Source of the DNA: Diadema setosum
Lineage: Eukaryota; Echinodermata; Echinoidea; Diadematoida; Diadematidae
Length of the DNA: 64,000 bases
Direction: 5' to 3'
Assembly: GCF_964275005.1 (NCBI RefSeq)
Contig: NC_092686.1
Span: 15,071,696-15,135,695 of the forward strand
This document shows, piece by piece, positions 47,601 to 60,912 of the stretch. The notes below the pieces were generated by a model. That model made no database searches. It was not told the origin of the DNA and worked only from the letters and a program-made list of their open reading frames with translations. A program made the position numbers and the translations under genes. Numbering within the stretch: the stretch's first letter is position 1; every line of letters starts with the position of its first letter.

Positions 47601-50600
47601 CTCGTTTTACAGTTTTTGTTTGCTTGCTTGATTTTTTTTTTTTCTATAGAACAGCAGACATCCACACAATTTGAACTAGGAAAACAAACCACTTTTATCT
47701 CACACTCTACAGACTCCAAACTTAGAAATATCTCCCCTTACCTTTGCATCTAGCTCCTGCTTGTATTTCTCTAGTTCTCCTTTCTCTACATAATTCTGCT
47801 GCATGGCCATCTGGGAAAGAGAGAAATTAGGTAGAAAAAATTAAACTCAATCTCACAAATCATCTGATTTGATAAGAGATCAAAAGCATCTTCCCAGAGC
47901 TACAGAAAATGAATCAGACAAGTTGCCTTTACAAAGCACATTGAGTCTCACTGGAAAGAGAGCCATTCGCAGATCATGATGTATAAATGGTAGAGAGAGT
48001 TATGATGATAAATAGGTTAACATGCATTTGACCTTGAGAGTACAGTGTGTTTCAGATAAAATGGAGGGAGAGTTGAAGTTATCAAACTGTAATTTCATAT
48101 CAAAATCAAGCGCTTGATGATATTCCTGGGATCCCCACCTCATATCCAAGTTAACATTCATGAAAAGAACTTTAAAAAAAAAAAAAAAGTATGTCGACTG
48201 TGAATGCAAATTAACATAAAAATTACTCTTACTGTTGGCCAAACCCACATTATTCAGCATGTTTCTACATAGCATTAAACAGAGAAATGAGTTCATTGCT
48301 ATCCTAATCATGCATCCACACACCTGGAGAGTTCCATCGGTCAGTTGATGGAAAGGAAGTGGCTGAGAAGAGTTTCAATGGATGAAAGAAAATATAAGCC
48401 AGGAGAGGGAAACATAGAGAATGGCATTATAATTAGACAAGAATGGAGGAAATGAAATGATGAGGAAAAGACAGAGTAATGATTATGGAAAATGAAATTG
48501 GAAAAACGAAATAAAAAAAAGGAAATGTAAGGTCTGATAAAAACATTATCTGAAGCTCATCAAGAGACTTGGGTAGAATTAAGTTGTTCTTTGAATACCT
48601 GTCAAGTGTTGCATTACCAAAACGTGAGCAAAGTATTGAAATTGGCCTCAAATGCCATTTACATACCAGAGAAAGTGCTGAACTATGGAGTAATGACATT
48701 ATCCTTATGACCCTTACATGACATCAAGGAGTAACTAGGTCAGTTTTTTACTTCTTCCAAATGACCAAATGCAAGGTTCAAGAAGAAACTCGGGATAAAA
48801 CGTGACAACGGCACACTGGAGTAGCACTCGGTCAATCCAGCTCATGAAATGGTCACGTCGGTACACTGACCACTGCTCTGACATTTGCACAACATACCAA
48901 CCGATACTGAATGAGGTACACCTCTAAAACACACAGGCGAACAAATTCTGCATTGGTGCAGTACAATGAAAACAAAAACAAAAACACCAAACCATTACAC
49001 TGCTAATGAGAAGTGTCATGATTAAACAGCCTTAAGGACCCCATCCTTTCCATGAAATGATTGAAGCCATTCTGAGCAGTACTGTGGTTTGTTAAAAGGT
49101 CTTTACAAAAAAAATAGATAAATAATAATAATAATATGAATAAAGAAATGGATTATATTTGCCAACTAATGACTGCAAATACACATAAATAAACAAATAA
49201 ATAAATAAAAATACAAACTCCCTACCCAAATAAACAAACAACATGTACACTTGTAGAATAACACAACATTTCTAGTCCAATCATAGATGTCACATTGCTT
49301 CCCAAACCTAATTAAAGCATAAAATTGGCGTTTGGTTAGACATGCCTCGAACTAATAAAAAACCTTTCACACTGGCGTCTATGGCATATTCGCATGGAGG
49401 TTTAGTTAACTCTTCTATTCCTATGGCCAACACATTTATGTAGACTGTAAATAGGATGTTAAAGGCCGGTGTGCCCAAGAATGTTAAGGGGGGGGGGGGA
49501 GACGGGAGGAAATCTTTTTGAACTTACTCTTGTGTGTGACAGCTCTTCTTGGAGTTTTCGCTTGGATTTCTCGAGCTTCTCTTTATTCTAAAAGAAAATG
49601 AGCAAATGTTTGAGAAACGCAAGACTAAGAGTCAATAAGGTCTGAAATTGCACATGTGATAAAGAAAAGGTCTAACAGAAATGTTAATTTACATGAGGTG
49701 CACACTATACTGTAAGCACATGAACATAAGAGTGAAAATGCAACAGGTCAATACCATCATCTCAACACTGTACATACTTCATTACAAGAAGTATTTTAAA
49801 GTTTGTATCCATGTATGATGTACAATGCACAGGTCACACAAATTAACAGGCACATATGAAACATTAATTTACAAAGCCAAAATGCAAGTTGCCACCAACT
49901 CTGCATCAAACCAACAGTGTAACAAACAGGGTAAGATGGTTTGTCTGAGCATTACAATCTCCCGGTATTGATGTTGGAAGAAGGATTTGACCATTTTTTG
50001 AGATATGGCTTTCTTTTCTAGACTGAACTGTTAACTATTCTTGCTGCATCTATAGATATGGAGTGAAAAATCTCTCACCTTTACTGCACTCTTTGTAGAA
50101 TTAACCTCTGTAAAATAATCAGACATTGATAACGATGATTTTGAGTACTCATCACAAAAAGACTTTCTTTGATTTTTCTCAAGGGCTACATTCCAACTCT
50201 CACTGCTGATACTTCCTAATGACAGACAAGTTCACTATAATACGCCAGAATACAATCATCTTTATCTAAACAGCACTCGCAGGCTGTCCAAGTAAAACAA
50301 TGCAAAATCACTATTATACTGCCATAGAAGTTGGGTCACTTCCCTCTTTAAACTGTGACTTCTGTTCTTTCACTGAATTTTCCAGGATAGTTGTTACATT
50401 GGTGCAAAGCTGACGAAATTTATCAGTGCATTCTTGTTACTGTCTACATTTTGAGAGTTAAATCTACATTTGAGGTCTGATGCTAGACCCTAGAGAAGCT
50501 ACAGCTGGAAAAGTGTGATCCGTATAACCTGTCTGATGAAAAAAAACCCCAAACAAACAACAAAACAACCTAACACAAAAAACGGAAGAATGCTGCGAGA

Positions 50601-53600
50601 CATTTCTTGAAGAAGATATCAGAAGTATGCATGATGACTTACAATATTGAATGTTAAATGAATAATGTATCCATTAGTATGACAAGTCTATAGGTAATAA
50701 TCACTACAGGATAACCTGTTTTAATTCATTCACTCCAACTGGCAGCCCAGTCACATAGGCAGTGAATGGCAGTAGGGGATGTTGGTTGTAAGAGTGTTAA
50801 ATCAGTTTACAGGGGGAAAACCCCAAACTTGGAACCCACCCTGCAGAAGTCGTCGGTTCTCTTTCTCTATGTCTAGCCTGAGGAGGTTCTCTCTCTCCAG
50901 CTGCTGGTTGATGTCATCCAGCTGGTAGGAAGAGAGAAGGTGTGGTCTAACTGAAGACAGTTGGTAGTCAACATTTCGTTCATTTCATATCAATTTCATT
51001 AAATTTCATTTCATATTCACTTCATTTTAATTCAATTTCATTTCATTTCTAACCCATCTAACTCCCAACTGGCCCTTCTACGGAACCCCCCACCCATCTC
51101 CCGACCCCCTCTACCCAACCCACCAGTCTCCCAACCCACCCATCTGACACACCCATCTCCCAACCCATTCATCTGCAGACTCATCCGTCGCCCAACCCAC
51201 CTGTCTCCTTAGCTATCCATCTTCTGACCCACCCATCCTCCTGACCCATCAATCTTCAACCCACCGATCTCCCAGCCCATCCATTTCCGATCCATCCATC
51301 TCCTAACTCACCCATCTCCTGACCCACCTGTCTCCCGACCCACCCATCTCTGGACTCACCCATCCCCCAGCCCCCTCCCCCCTCCCCCATCTCCTAACTC
51401 ACCCATCTCTAGACCCACCCATCTCCCGACCCACGGCTCTCCCAAAGCACAAATCTCCTGACCCGGCCATCTCCCAAAACACTCATCTCCTGACCCATAC
51501 ATCTCCCAACCCACCCATCATCTGAAACACCCATCTCTCAACTCATCTGTCTCCTGAAACACCCACATCCTGACCTGCCCATCTCTCAACCTACCCATGT
51601 CCCAATCCACCTGTCTCCCAATCCACCCATCTCCTAACCCACTAACTCACCTGTCTCCAGACGTACGTGTCTCCTGACTCAACTGTATCCTAACCCACCC
51701 ATCTCCTGGTCCACCTGTCTCCCGACCCAAGCATCTCTAGACACACCCATCTCCCAACCCGCCTGCCTCCCAACCCACCTGTCTCCGGAGTGTGACCACT
51801 GTGCCATCCATGTTGATCCTTTCTCTCTCAAACTCAGACTGCAGGGAGTTGATTCTTAGTTCCGGTGCTTCTTGCTCCTGCAAATCAAAACCAAGGAGAC
51901 GTGATCTCAGTCACTGATTATTGGTAAACGAAATGTTTTCTCACGAATACCTGATCGAATCTACCCTAAAGGCACAGTATTAAATCTCTATTCATCTATC
52001 TTCCTCTATTTCTCTCTGTCTCTATTTCCCATCTACCTGTCCATCTATTGGTCTCTTTATGTATCTATCTATCAATCTACTTGTGTCTATTTATCTACCA
52101 TAATTATCTACATATCAAACAATTAATTCATTCATATATCTATCTCTCTCACAATATTCTGTGTACATATGTTTTACAGTTTAGGTGCCGCTGCAAAGTC
52201 TTTGAAACAAATATTTGTCGCCATTTCAATTGTTTGTAACATTTATAAAGCACACCTTTTCAATTTCAAGCACAATGCCATCCTTTACCTCTACAGAGAC
52301 GATATATAACTTAGTCTTGGACCTTAAAAGAGCTGATGGTACAACCAGCACAAACTTGGGAGCCACAAACTTTGAAAACTGGAAGAGCTTGGCACGTGAC
52401 ACAAACCTTGAGTTTTCTCTTCATGAGCTTCATCTTGGACCTGGCAGCCGATAGATCTTGCTCCAGTCGTTGATTCCTGCCAGAGTGCCATCGATAAGAA
52501 CAAAGATTACACTCACAACATGCACTGCACCTGCTCAACATGCTACATTATACATGACACAATCATATAGAGTACCGAAGTGTGACATCATAGCCATTTG
52601 TTGCCATGGAAACTGGTTCTAAACAACCTCACCTGGTCCGAATATCTGTGAATGCTATGTTGCTATTAACCATGATTTCACCTGGTTCTGACTCAAGTTA
52701 TAACAAAAGACTGTGACATTATCACTGCAGTACTCTATGACATGCTTCCTCTAAACACAAACCTCACAATAAGACATGGACATATAAGGAAAATCCCTCA
52801 CCATACAGTAATGGTAATTGTTTGGTCTTAACCCTGGGGGTCTACCAGCTAATTCTTTTCAAAAAATGTTCACTCTTTCTCACACTTTGCCTAAGTTGTA
52901 CATTTATTCTTGACTCAACAGATGGTCTTATCTTTCAGTTTCCCAACAATTCTAAATTACTGGACTGAATATTGAAAATGTTGAAACCATTAATGAACAA
53001 TAATACCATGACCACTCTCATACCTTTTGCAATTACTCATATATAATTTTATAATCCATCCTTTTGAAAACAAAAAAAAAATCACATTTGAGAATTGATT
53101 GCAAGAGATTTTTTTTCTTCATGTTTATGAATGCCGGATTAAGGAGTAATAGCACAGAAAAACAGATTGACAGCCATTTGGACAGACTGACAAATAGGCA
53201 CAATGACAAGATATAGAGCCAGAAAATGAAGAGACAAACAGTGACAAAAGTAACAAGCAACTGTAGGGAAACCTGACTGCTACTAAGAAATTTATTTGCT
53301 TCCAAACTCACTTCTCAGCTTCAGCTTTACACTGGATCTCCATGTTCTTCTTGAGTTCGGCAAATTTCCTGGTTTTTCGTTTCTCCTAGATTGAAGCAAC
53401 ATGAATGACAAGAGGTTGAGCTGGTGTGAATTGCACATGGCCTGGGGTAAAGGTATGATAAACTCCCATAAAATCTCAAACTGGGTTTTTGTAGGAAATA
53501 AGGAATAGCATACAAATAATGCCCATTGCACAGGTCATTAGTAAGAATTATCCACCAGATAGTAATTTCGGTACAGTAAAAAATACACAAGGTGAAGCTG

Positions 53601-56600
53601 AGCATGTTTTGGACCATTCAAAAGTTTCCGAGGGTGGATAATTTCACCAATATTTGACCAAGTAATGAGCATTATTTGTTTTTTAAATGGTGATATAATT
53701 TAAACTCTGTGGAAGCCACTTTAGCAAAATTCCCAGGTCAACACCCAGCTCAAAACAAACTGAACCACACACACAAACAATCGGAGTGCATTTCTAATAC
53801 ACAGGCTACGCAGTTGAGCAGACAAGCAGTACACCAACACTCAATGAAAAGCAGAGTTGGGCCCTAAGGGAAAATAAAAGCCTTGTCATGTGATAGCTAG
53901 TTCTCAGCCAATCATTTACTAAGGATCCATATCACTATCTTATATTGGGATCTTACCTCTTCAACATCTGACTGCATTCTGGCCTTCTCCCTCTCTAACT
54001 GAGATATCTGCATGAAAGAACGCGCAAGAGATTGGGATTGGACCTCAGTTTTATCAAACATACTTTGTGTATAAACACACTCAAGGTCTTGGAGATAATT
54101 ATACACTGTAATCTCTCTCAATTGTGAGAAAAATATTGGGTTTCCAAGAATAAAACTAGAAATGTCGCTACAGCGACTGGTTATACCCCCGCCAAACAAC
54201 ATTTCATAAGCTTTGGTCAAAACAACATTTCATAAGCTTTGGTCAAAAAACTGAGGAAGTAGTTAAATCCGCAAGATCTTTCCTTGATCTTCTGCCATTA
54301 ATATGCCGTTACCATGGCAACGTACTTTCGGGTACTGTCGAAAAATGCGTCTTGCACATCTACAACCAAAGGCACACATCTGTACCAAGTTTCATGGAAA
54401 TTGGGCAAAAACTGAGGAAGTAGTTTGCAACACAAAATTTTCCATCATTTTGGCTCATAATATGTGAGCTGTTACCATGGCAACATACTTTTTGTCACTG
54501 TCAAGAAATGTGTCATGCTGACCTATATCCTAAGACAAACATTCAATATGAATTCCATGAGAATTGGAAGAACACTGATGAAGCAGTTTTGCCATGAAGC
54601 ATTTTGCCCTATATTTTACCAATAACATGCCGTTACCATGGCAACGCACTTTTTGCCACTGCGGAAATATGTGTCTTGCACATTAACATATTCAGATGAA
54701 CATCTGTACCTAATTTCATAAAAATTGATCAAAAACTGTGGGAGGAGTTCGCGACGCAAGATTTGTACCCATTTTTGCCCATAATATGCCGTTACCATGG
54801 CAACGTAGTTTTGGGTACTGTCAAAAAATACGTCTTGCACATCTACAACCTAAGGCACACATCTCTGCCAAGTTTTATGGGAATCGGTTGAAAACTGAGG
54901 AAGTAGTTCGCGACGCAAGATTTGCAACGGACCGACCGCCCGCTGATTCCTATATACCCCCTTCAAACTTCGTTTGGCGGGGGTATGATAACGAGGAAGG
55001 GAACAAAGCTGACAACACAAACATGAGAGCAGCAAGGAAAAGGTGATTCATATGAGAAAATGAGATATTTGAATGTTAATAGAAATAAGGCATAACGTGA
55101 GTAGATACGATACAGACATATGATGGAAATTATTGACCTATGAAAACACAATAAATGCATGTACACTGCAAGCACCATATCGATTGTCTCACAAATGAAC
55201 ATCACATAGTTGTACCTAGGCCTGCTTTGCAAGGTGTAATCAACGTATGTAGTAATCTGTAGTACACAGTTGAAACTCTCACCAAAGCATTCATTCTTCT
55301 TGACTGTTTGCCTTGGATCAAGACATGCCTGGTTTTTCTCAAGACAGTCTGCAATGTTCAAAAGGTGAGGGTCAGTGCACTGTGTATTCTAGTACAAATT
55401 TCTCTGACCTTTATACCCAGGCGTGACCTGGACTTGACCTCTGTCTCCCATAAGTCTTTGTGCTCCTCAGCCTCCTTGGCAAAGATGTTCCTGGCAGCAA
55501 ACTCCTCCTGTAGAGAGAAAGAACCTTATTATGAGGTGGGGGAGTCAGAATTTTGTTCCTCTCAGTATTCTTACACTAGAGACAGACGAGGCTTGAGTAC
55601 ATGTAGACCATGGTGATGACTGTAAAAACTGTAATTTTCATGTATAGATATTTTCATGAATGAGGAGGTCACAGACATTTTCATGAGATGTTATTTTTCA
55701 AAACTTGACACTGAGGCTATTTTAAGAAAGCACTACATTGGCGCCTGTCTGTCTACTCCGCCACTTAACTGTTTATGTACTTTAATAGTACATGTATATG
55801 ACTGAGTGCACGAAAATACTAGTACACATGCACTCAGCATGTATAACCCATTAACGAAGATCAGTGCAATACACTGGGTGATTTCAAGTTCGGTGCTAGT
55901 GCTAGTGCTATCTCAGCACTAGCACCGGCGATAAAACCGAACTTGAAATCACATCGATGTTGGGAGTCGACCTAAAAAATTATGACCTATTTCCGGTTGC
56001 CGGTGCTGGGCTCGGTGTTGAATGTCGTCTGCTGAACCGAGCTCCACCGTCTGTGTTAGGGATTTACGTGCTTTTTCCCTATTGACTAACACTAGCCCCT
56101 AGGGATTATCATTTTCTTCATTTCAAATTCGGTGCTGGTGTTAGCGTTGCCGTGCGAGACCCGTATTCACTTCCATAAGAGATGCACGTTTTACGTGCAA
56201 AGTCTATGCTAATGCAATGGTTGCCCACGTAAAGAACACGAACACTACAGACATGGCCATAGAAATCTGAGCCTGGGAGCAAAATAAAGATAATTGTGTT
56301 TTAAAGAAGGGATGAAATTTGTGGCATTTTAATCAGCCTTCCTCGTTACGTGTCTAAAACTAAGCAGTTTTGGCTATATCTTTTTGTATTTGACTTTAAC
56401 TATGCGCCATCACTTTTTTCGTCGCGCAAATCCTGCGGAGCTCGCGGTGCTGTGATCCAACACCTAGTGCTGGTGATCAATAATTTTGATCGGTATCGCC
56501 TCGTTAATCTGACCGTCGGTGTTGGAGGTCGATTTAGGGCTGTTATTTGGCGGCTAGCACCAGCACTAGCACTAGCACCGAACTTGAAATCACCCACTGT

Positions 56601-59600
56601 ACCTCAAGCTCAAGTTTGTCGATGCATATACTACCAAAAGGAGGGATGTGCATACCCAAAACCCTCATGACATTGACAGCTTTTACAGTCTTACAAATTC
56701 AATTTTTTTTTCTACTTTCTAATTGCCAGCATGTGCAAAACAGCTATACTTTGCTGTTTATGCTTCCCACATCATCAGATCACATCTATTCATCATCTAA
56801 GCAGAAGAAAAATTGGGGAAAGGGGGTGGGGATTTCCATACAGAGAGGCATGAAGTAGGATATGTGAGGAGGAGGAGGAAGAGGAGGAGAAGGAATGGGG
56901 GAGGGAGGAGAATGAGGAGTATGTGGAGGAAGAGGAGGAGAAGGAGGGCTTACATTGAGTTTGCCTTCAATCTGCAAATTACTGGTCTTCAGCGTTGTAA
57001 CCAGGGATTCCAGTCCACTGCGAATCTAGAGAGGGTATAATATGCATGTGTATTACTACAGATGCAGAATGTGCCAGACAAACTGAAAGCAGTACGACTC
57101 TCCTGTACTAGGTACTACACATCATTTCTGACACTGTGAATTTTTGACACAGCAGTGGCAATTATAACATGAAAGAGAAGTTTGTATTTTTTATTCATTT
57201 TTTTCTTTTTTATCAATCTAGAAATATCAACGGAATGAGTATGATATATTTTATAAAAAAAAATTATTTCTATTACGTAAAGTTTAAAAGAATATAGGGT
57301 TGCAAAACTATGCCTTCTAAGTAATCTGTATACTAAAGAGCACAAAATGTAATCTTCTCTTATTTTACATGCAATCCGAGTACATGGCCATATATGTCCC
57401 ATAAGTTCAAGTGTACAATCATTGCTTCCAAGTTTTCCCAGATGTACAGGGAAATGAAATGAATGGCTGTTAGGTAATCTGTACTACAATGTAAACAGGG
57501 GCCTCGGAACGTTTTTCAGGGTGTGGGGGTCGAGGTCAATAAGGTTTAAGGATGGAACCTTTGGAAATTCATGGGTGTTTATCTTTTTTTTCCTCAATTT
57601 TGTTGTTTTGTTTGGTTTCAATTTTTGACTTTTTTGATAAGCCCAAAAGGGGCGTTGCAACCCTCACCCCCCCCCCCCCACACGGTTCTGCTAAAGGGCA
57701 CAAAATGAAATTTTCTTTTTCTTTACATAGACTCAGAGTATATGGTCAAATTTGTCCCACAAGTTCACAGCTTCCAAGTGTTCCCTAAATTCTAATTGGG
57801 CAACCAATTTGTAATCTTCATCAAAAAATTCATTATGACCCATCAACAGCTCAACAGAAACTCCATTATGCAGACATCTCGCAGGCAAAAAGTTAAGGAC
57901 ATTTGGGTGTGGTGCCAATTCTTTTTTTATTCCTTACCTTCTGAGATTCCTGGAGGTCAGTCCTCAGGCCCTCACTGCGTTCTCTCTCCTGCTGCACAAC
58001 CATCTCCATGCGAGAGTTCTCCGCCTCAAAGTGGCGCAGTCTCTCCTCCAACTCACTCTGTGATGATCAGACAAGATCAGAGAATTATGTGGAGACACCA
58101 ATAAATACAAATCAATTCCATCTCCATCTTACCCTGCTGTTTTATCCCATGCATTGCAAAAGATTCAAGTTACTGTACATGCCATGTAATTTGGTTGTAT
58201 AATCACTACTGAAACAGGATTTGAATGACGATTTCATGCATTGTTGAATATGCAACTGAGAATAACGGCAAGATCAAGAATTTATTATAAGCATTCTCAC
58301 TGTGTGAGAAGAAATGTTTGAAAGTTTCCGCCTTGGTGACAAAAGACAGTGCATTTATTCTTTGGCAGGCAATATTTTTGGTGTGTTATCAATTTAACAA
58401 ATATTAGGTGATGAGAGAAATTTGAAGAAAAAAAAAGCCAGCCACTGTTTGATAAATAAATGATGCATACAGGATCACATAGAACCATGTACCCTCTTAC
58501 ATATTCAAAGTGAATTCACTATCTATATCAATACTGGAAGACAACTGCATCATATGTCAGTCTTCATCCAAACAATATATAAATACACACACTCATATCC
58601 CCCCCAAAATGTGACCTTTACAGTGGAAAGTCCTTTGCGACTTTTGAAGTTTTGTCAGCACTGACCAGAATGTCATATCTCCTACACTACCACTCAAAAA
58701 CAAATCGAGACACACGGATTTGGAAAGAGACATATATCTGTTCATCAAACAGCATTTTGTCTTTGCAGCTTATTGGTTCCAATGCATTCCACATATAACA
58801 CAACAGTTTCTTCAAAGGCTTTGCTTACATATGGCACGGCTTCAACCACGACACCAGTGGAGGTGCTGAAAACTGTAATACATATTATAGGCATTCACTT
58901 TATCTACAAATCAAAAGGGGGAGGAATAAAGAAATGAGGAGAGGATGACCAATGGGAAAACAAAAGTTGCTATGGCAACGCACCATCTTCTGCAGAGATT
59001 TGTTGGTGTCGACCAGCTGCTGTGAGGTGGCCATGCCATTACGCTCTGCCTGGAGCAGCTCTGTTTGGAGCTCCTCGATTCTGGTCTCCAGAGTGCGCCG
59101 CTCCTGCTGCATGATGGCCACCTGGTCCTGCATCTGTCTGAGGTCGGAGCGGGCCCCCGCCTTGTCCCTCTCCTGGTCACTCAGGGCCTGGGTGATTGGG
59201 GGGGGGGGGGGAAGGGTGGGGTGAGGAGGGGACAGGGGAGGGGGGGGGGTGAGGAAGGGACAGGGGAGAGGGGATTGGCAAGTGGGAAAACAAGAACTTT
59301 GTTAAGTTCCCTAAAGACACAAGGTCAAATCCAACTAGCCCCTTTCCTGTGATGACTGAGCACAACTCTTAACTCACTGATCAACCTAGTGACCACTAGG
59401 TTGACACGTGCACCTATCCTTTTACCACTTACAGTATATCCATGACATATTTCACCAGCACACTGCATTGCGCATCAGGGCCAGTAAGGCTATTTTGGGA
59501 GAGGTGATACTTACAAATGAAAAGCAGTGTGATGGAAAGGAAAATAAAGATCAGCAATTTTTAAGAATACATATCAGCCATTTTAAGGAGTAGTGTTAGC

Positions 59601-60845
59601 AATTTCAATTTTGGAAATATATATTGCAGCTGTGTGTAATACAGGAAGCAGTATTTTGGTGTGTTGTTAAAATTCCCAAATATCATTGACACATAGAATT
59701 TGCAAAAAATGTAACCACTGCATTTTAGTAGCCAGCTTTAAAAGAGCCGGTGCAATGGATAATAAATTGAGCACCTCACATTCTTACCTTACTGCGAACC
59801 TCCAGGTTGGCTTCTGCAATGGACTGCTTTCTTAGCGCCTCAGTCAATTCCTGGAGTGACAGGGTAAAAGCAAAATAAGTCAATTTTGAGATTCACTGTT
59901 AGCCACAAATGAGCTAGTAATGGCATATTTCTAAAATAGATGTTTTATTAATATGAAGTGATAAGCCTTGGATATATTATTCAATACCAACATCAATCAT
60001 TCCATTAACCTGTTGAAGACTAGTCCTGAGTATACTTGCACACAAGGTGTCTATGAGAATTGTGTGTTATAACAAAATCAACTCATCCTCAACGGGTTAA
60101 CCATTATCTCTTAACACCTTCATCAACATCACATCATATTATTTCATGATAACATCACACATCACTACAACCATAATGGTACTGTAATCCCCATATATCT
60201 CCATAACCCATAGCACTGTCATAAAGACTGTCCTCTTTCGTCATCACTGATGCATTCTCCGTCACCATCTCAGCGACATGACCAACTTCTTCGATTGTGA
60301 TCGATGACTACCAACACCACCCCCATTCACCACGATCCCACCGTTACCTGCTGGAGTTGCCGCAGCTCCTGCTCTCTCAGCTGCCGGTTGTGCTCCGACT
60401 GGAGCAGCTCCTCCTTCAGCCGATTCACGTTCTCCGTCATGTTGGCCTGTCTCTCCTCCCACACAGTGCGGGCCTGCCCAAAAGACCACAAAATTGTCTC
60501 AGTGTGGGACTAAGACACCTCAGCAATCTATTCAGACATGCCATGCATCCAAACAATCTGTTTTACCACTATACAAATTCCAATTTCTGAAGGGCAGAAA
60601 ATACACAAATATTTTCTGCTGTGCTCCAAGAGTTGTTGCTGTACTTGATTTTACATCTACACAAGGAAGCATTCTGCACGGTCTAGTAAATTCCTTCAGG
60701 ATACGAGTGAATGGGAGACTTTTTTTTTTGTGAGCTCAGCTTTCAACACAGATGATGCCAAGCCTATGGGTCTTTATCAGTCAAAGCAGGTGGGAAAATA
60801 ATGTTTATATTTCATGTAGTACTAATGCTATAATGCATGGCAAAA

Positions 60846-60912
<67 letters not shown>

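Noticed and set aside
55308-55400. Possible exon between the 55409-55507 and 53957-54007 exons
   Set aside because: The minus-strand peptide has Cys and Pro, lacks heptad pattern and no clean AG/GT pair fits the phase.
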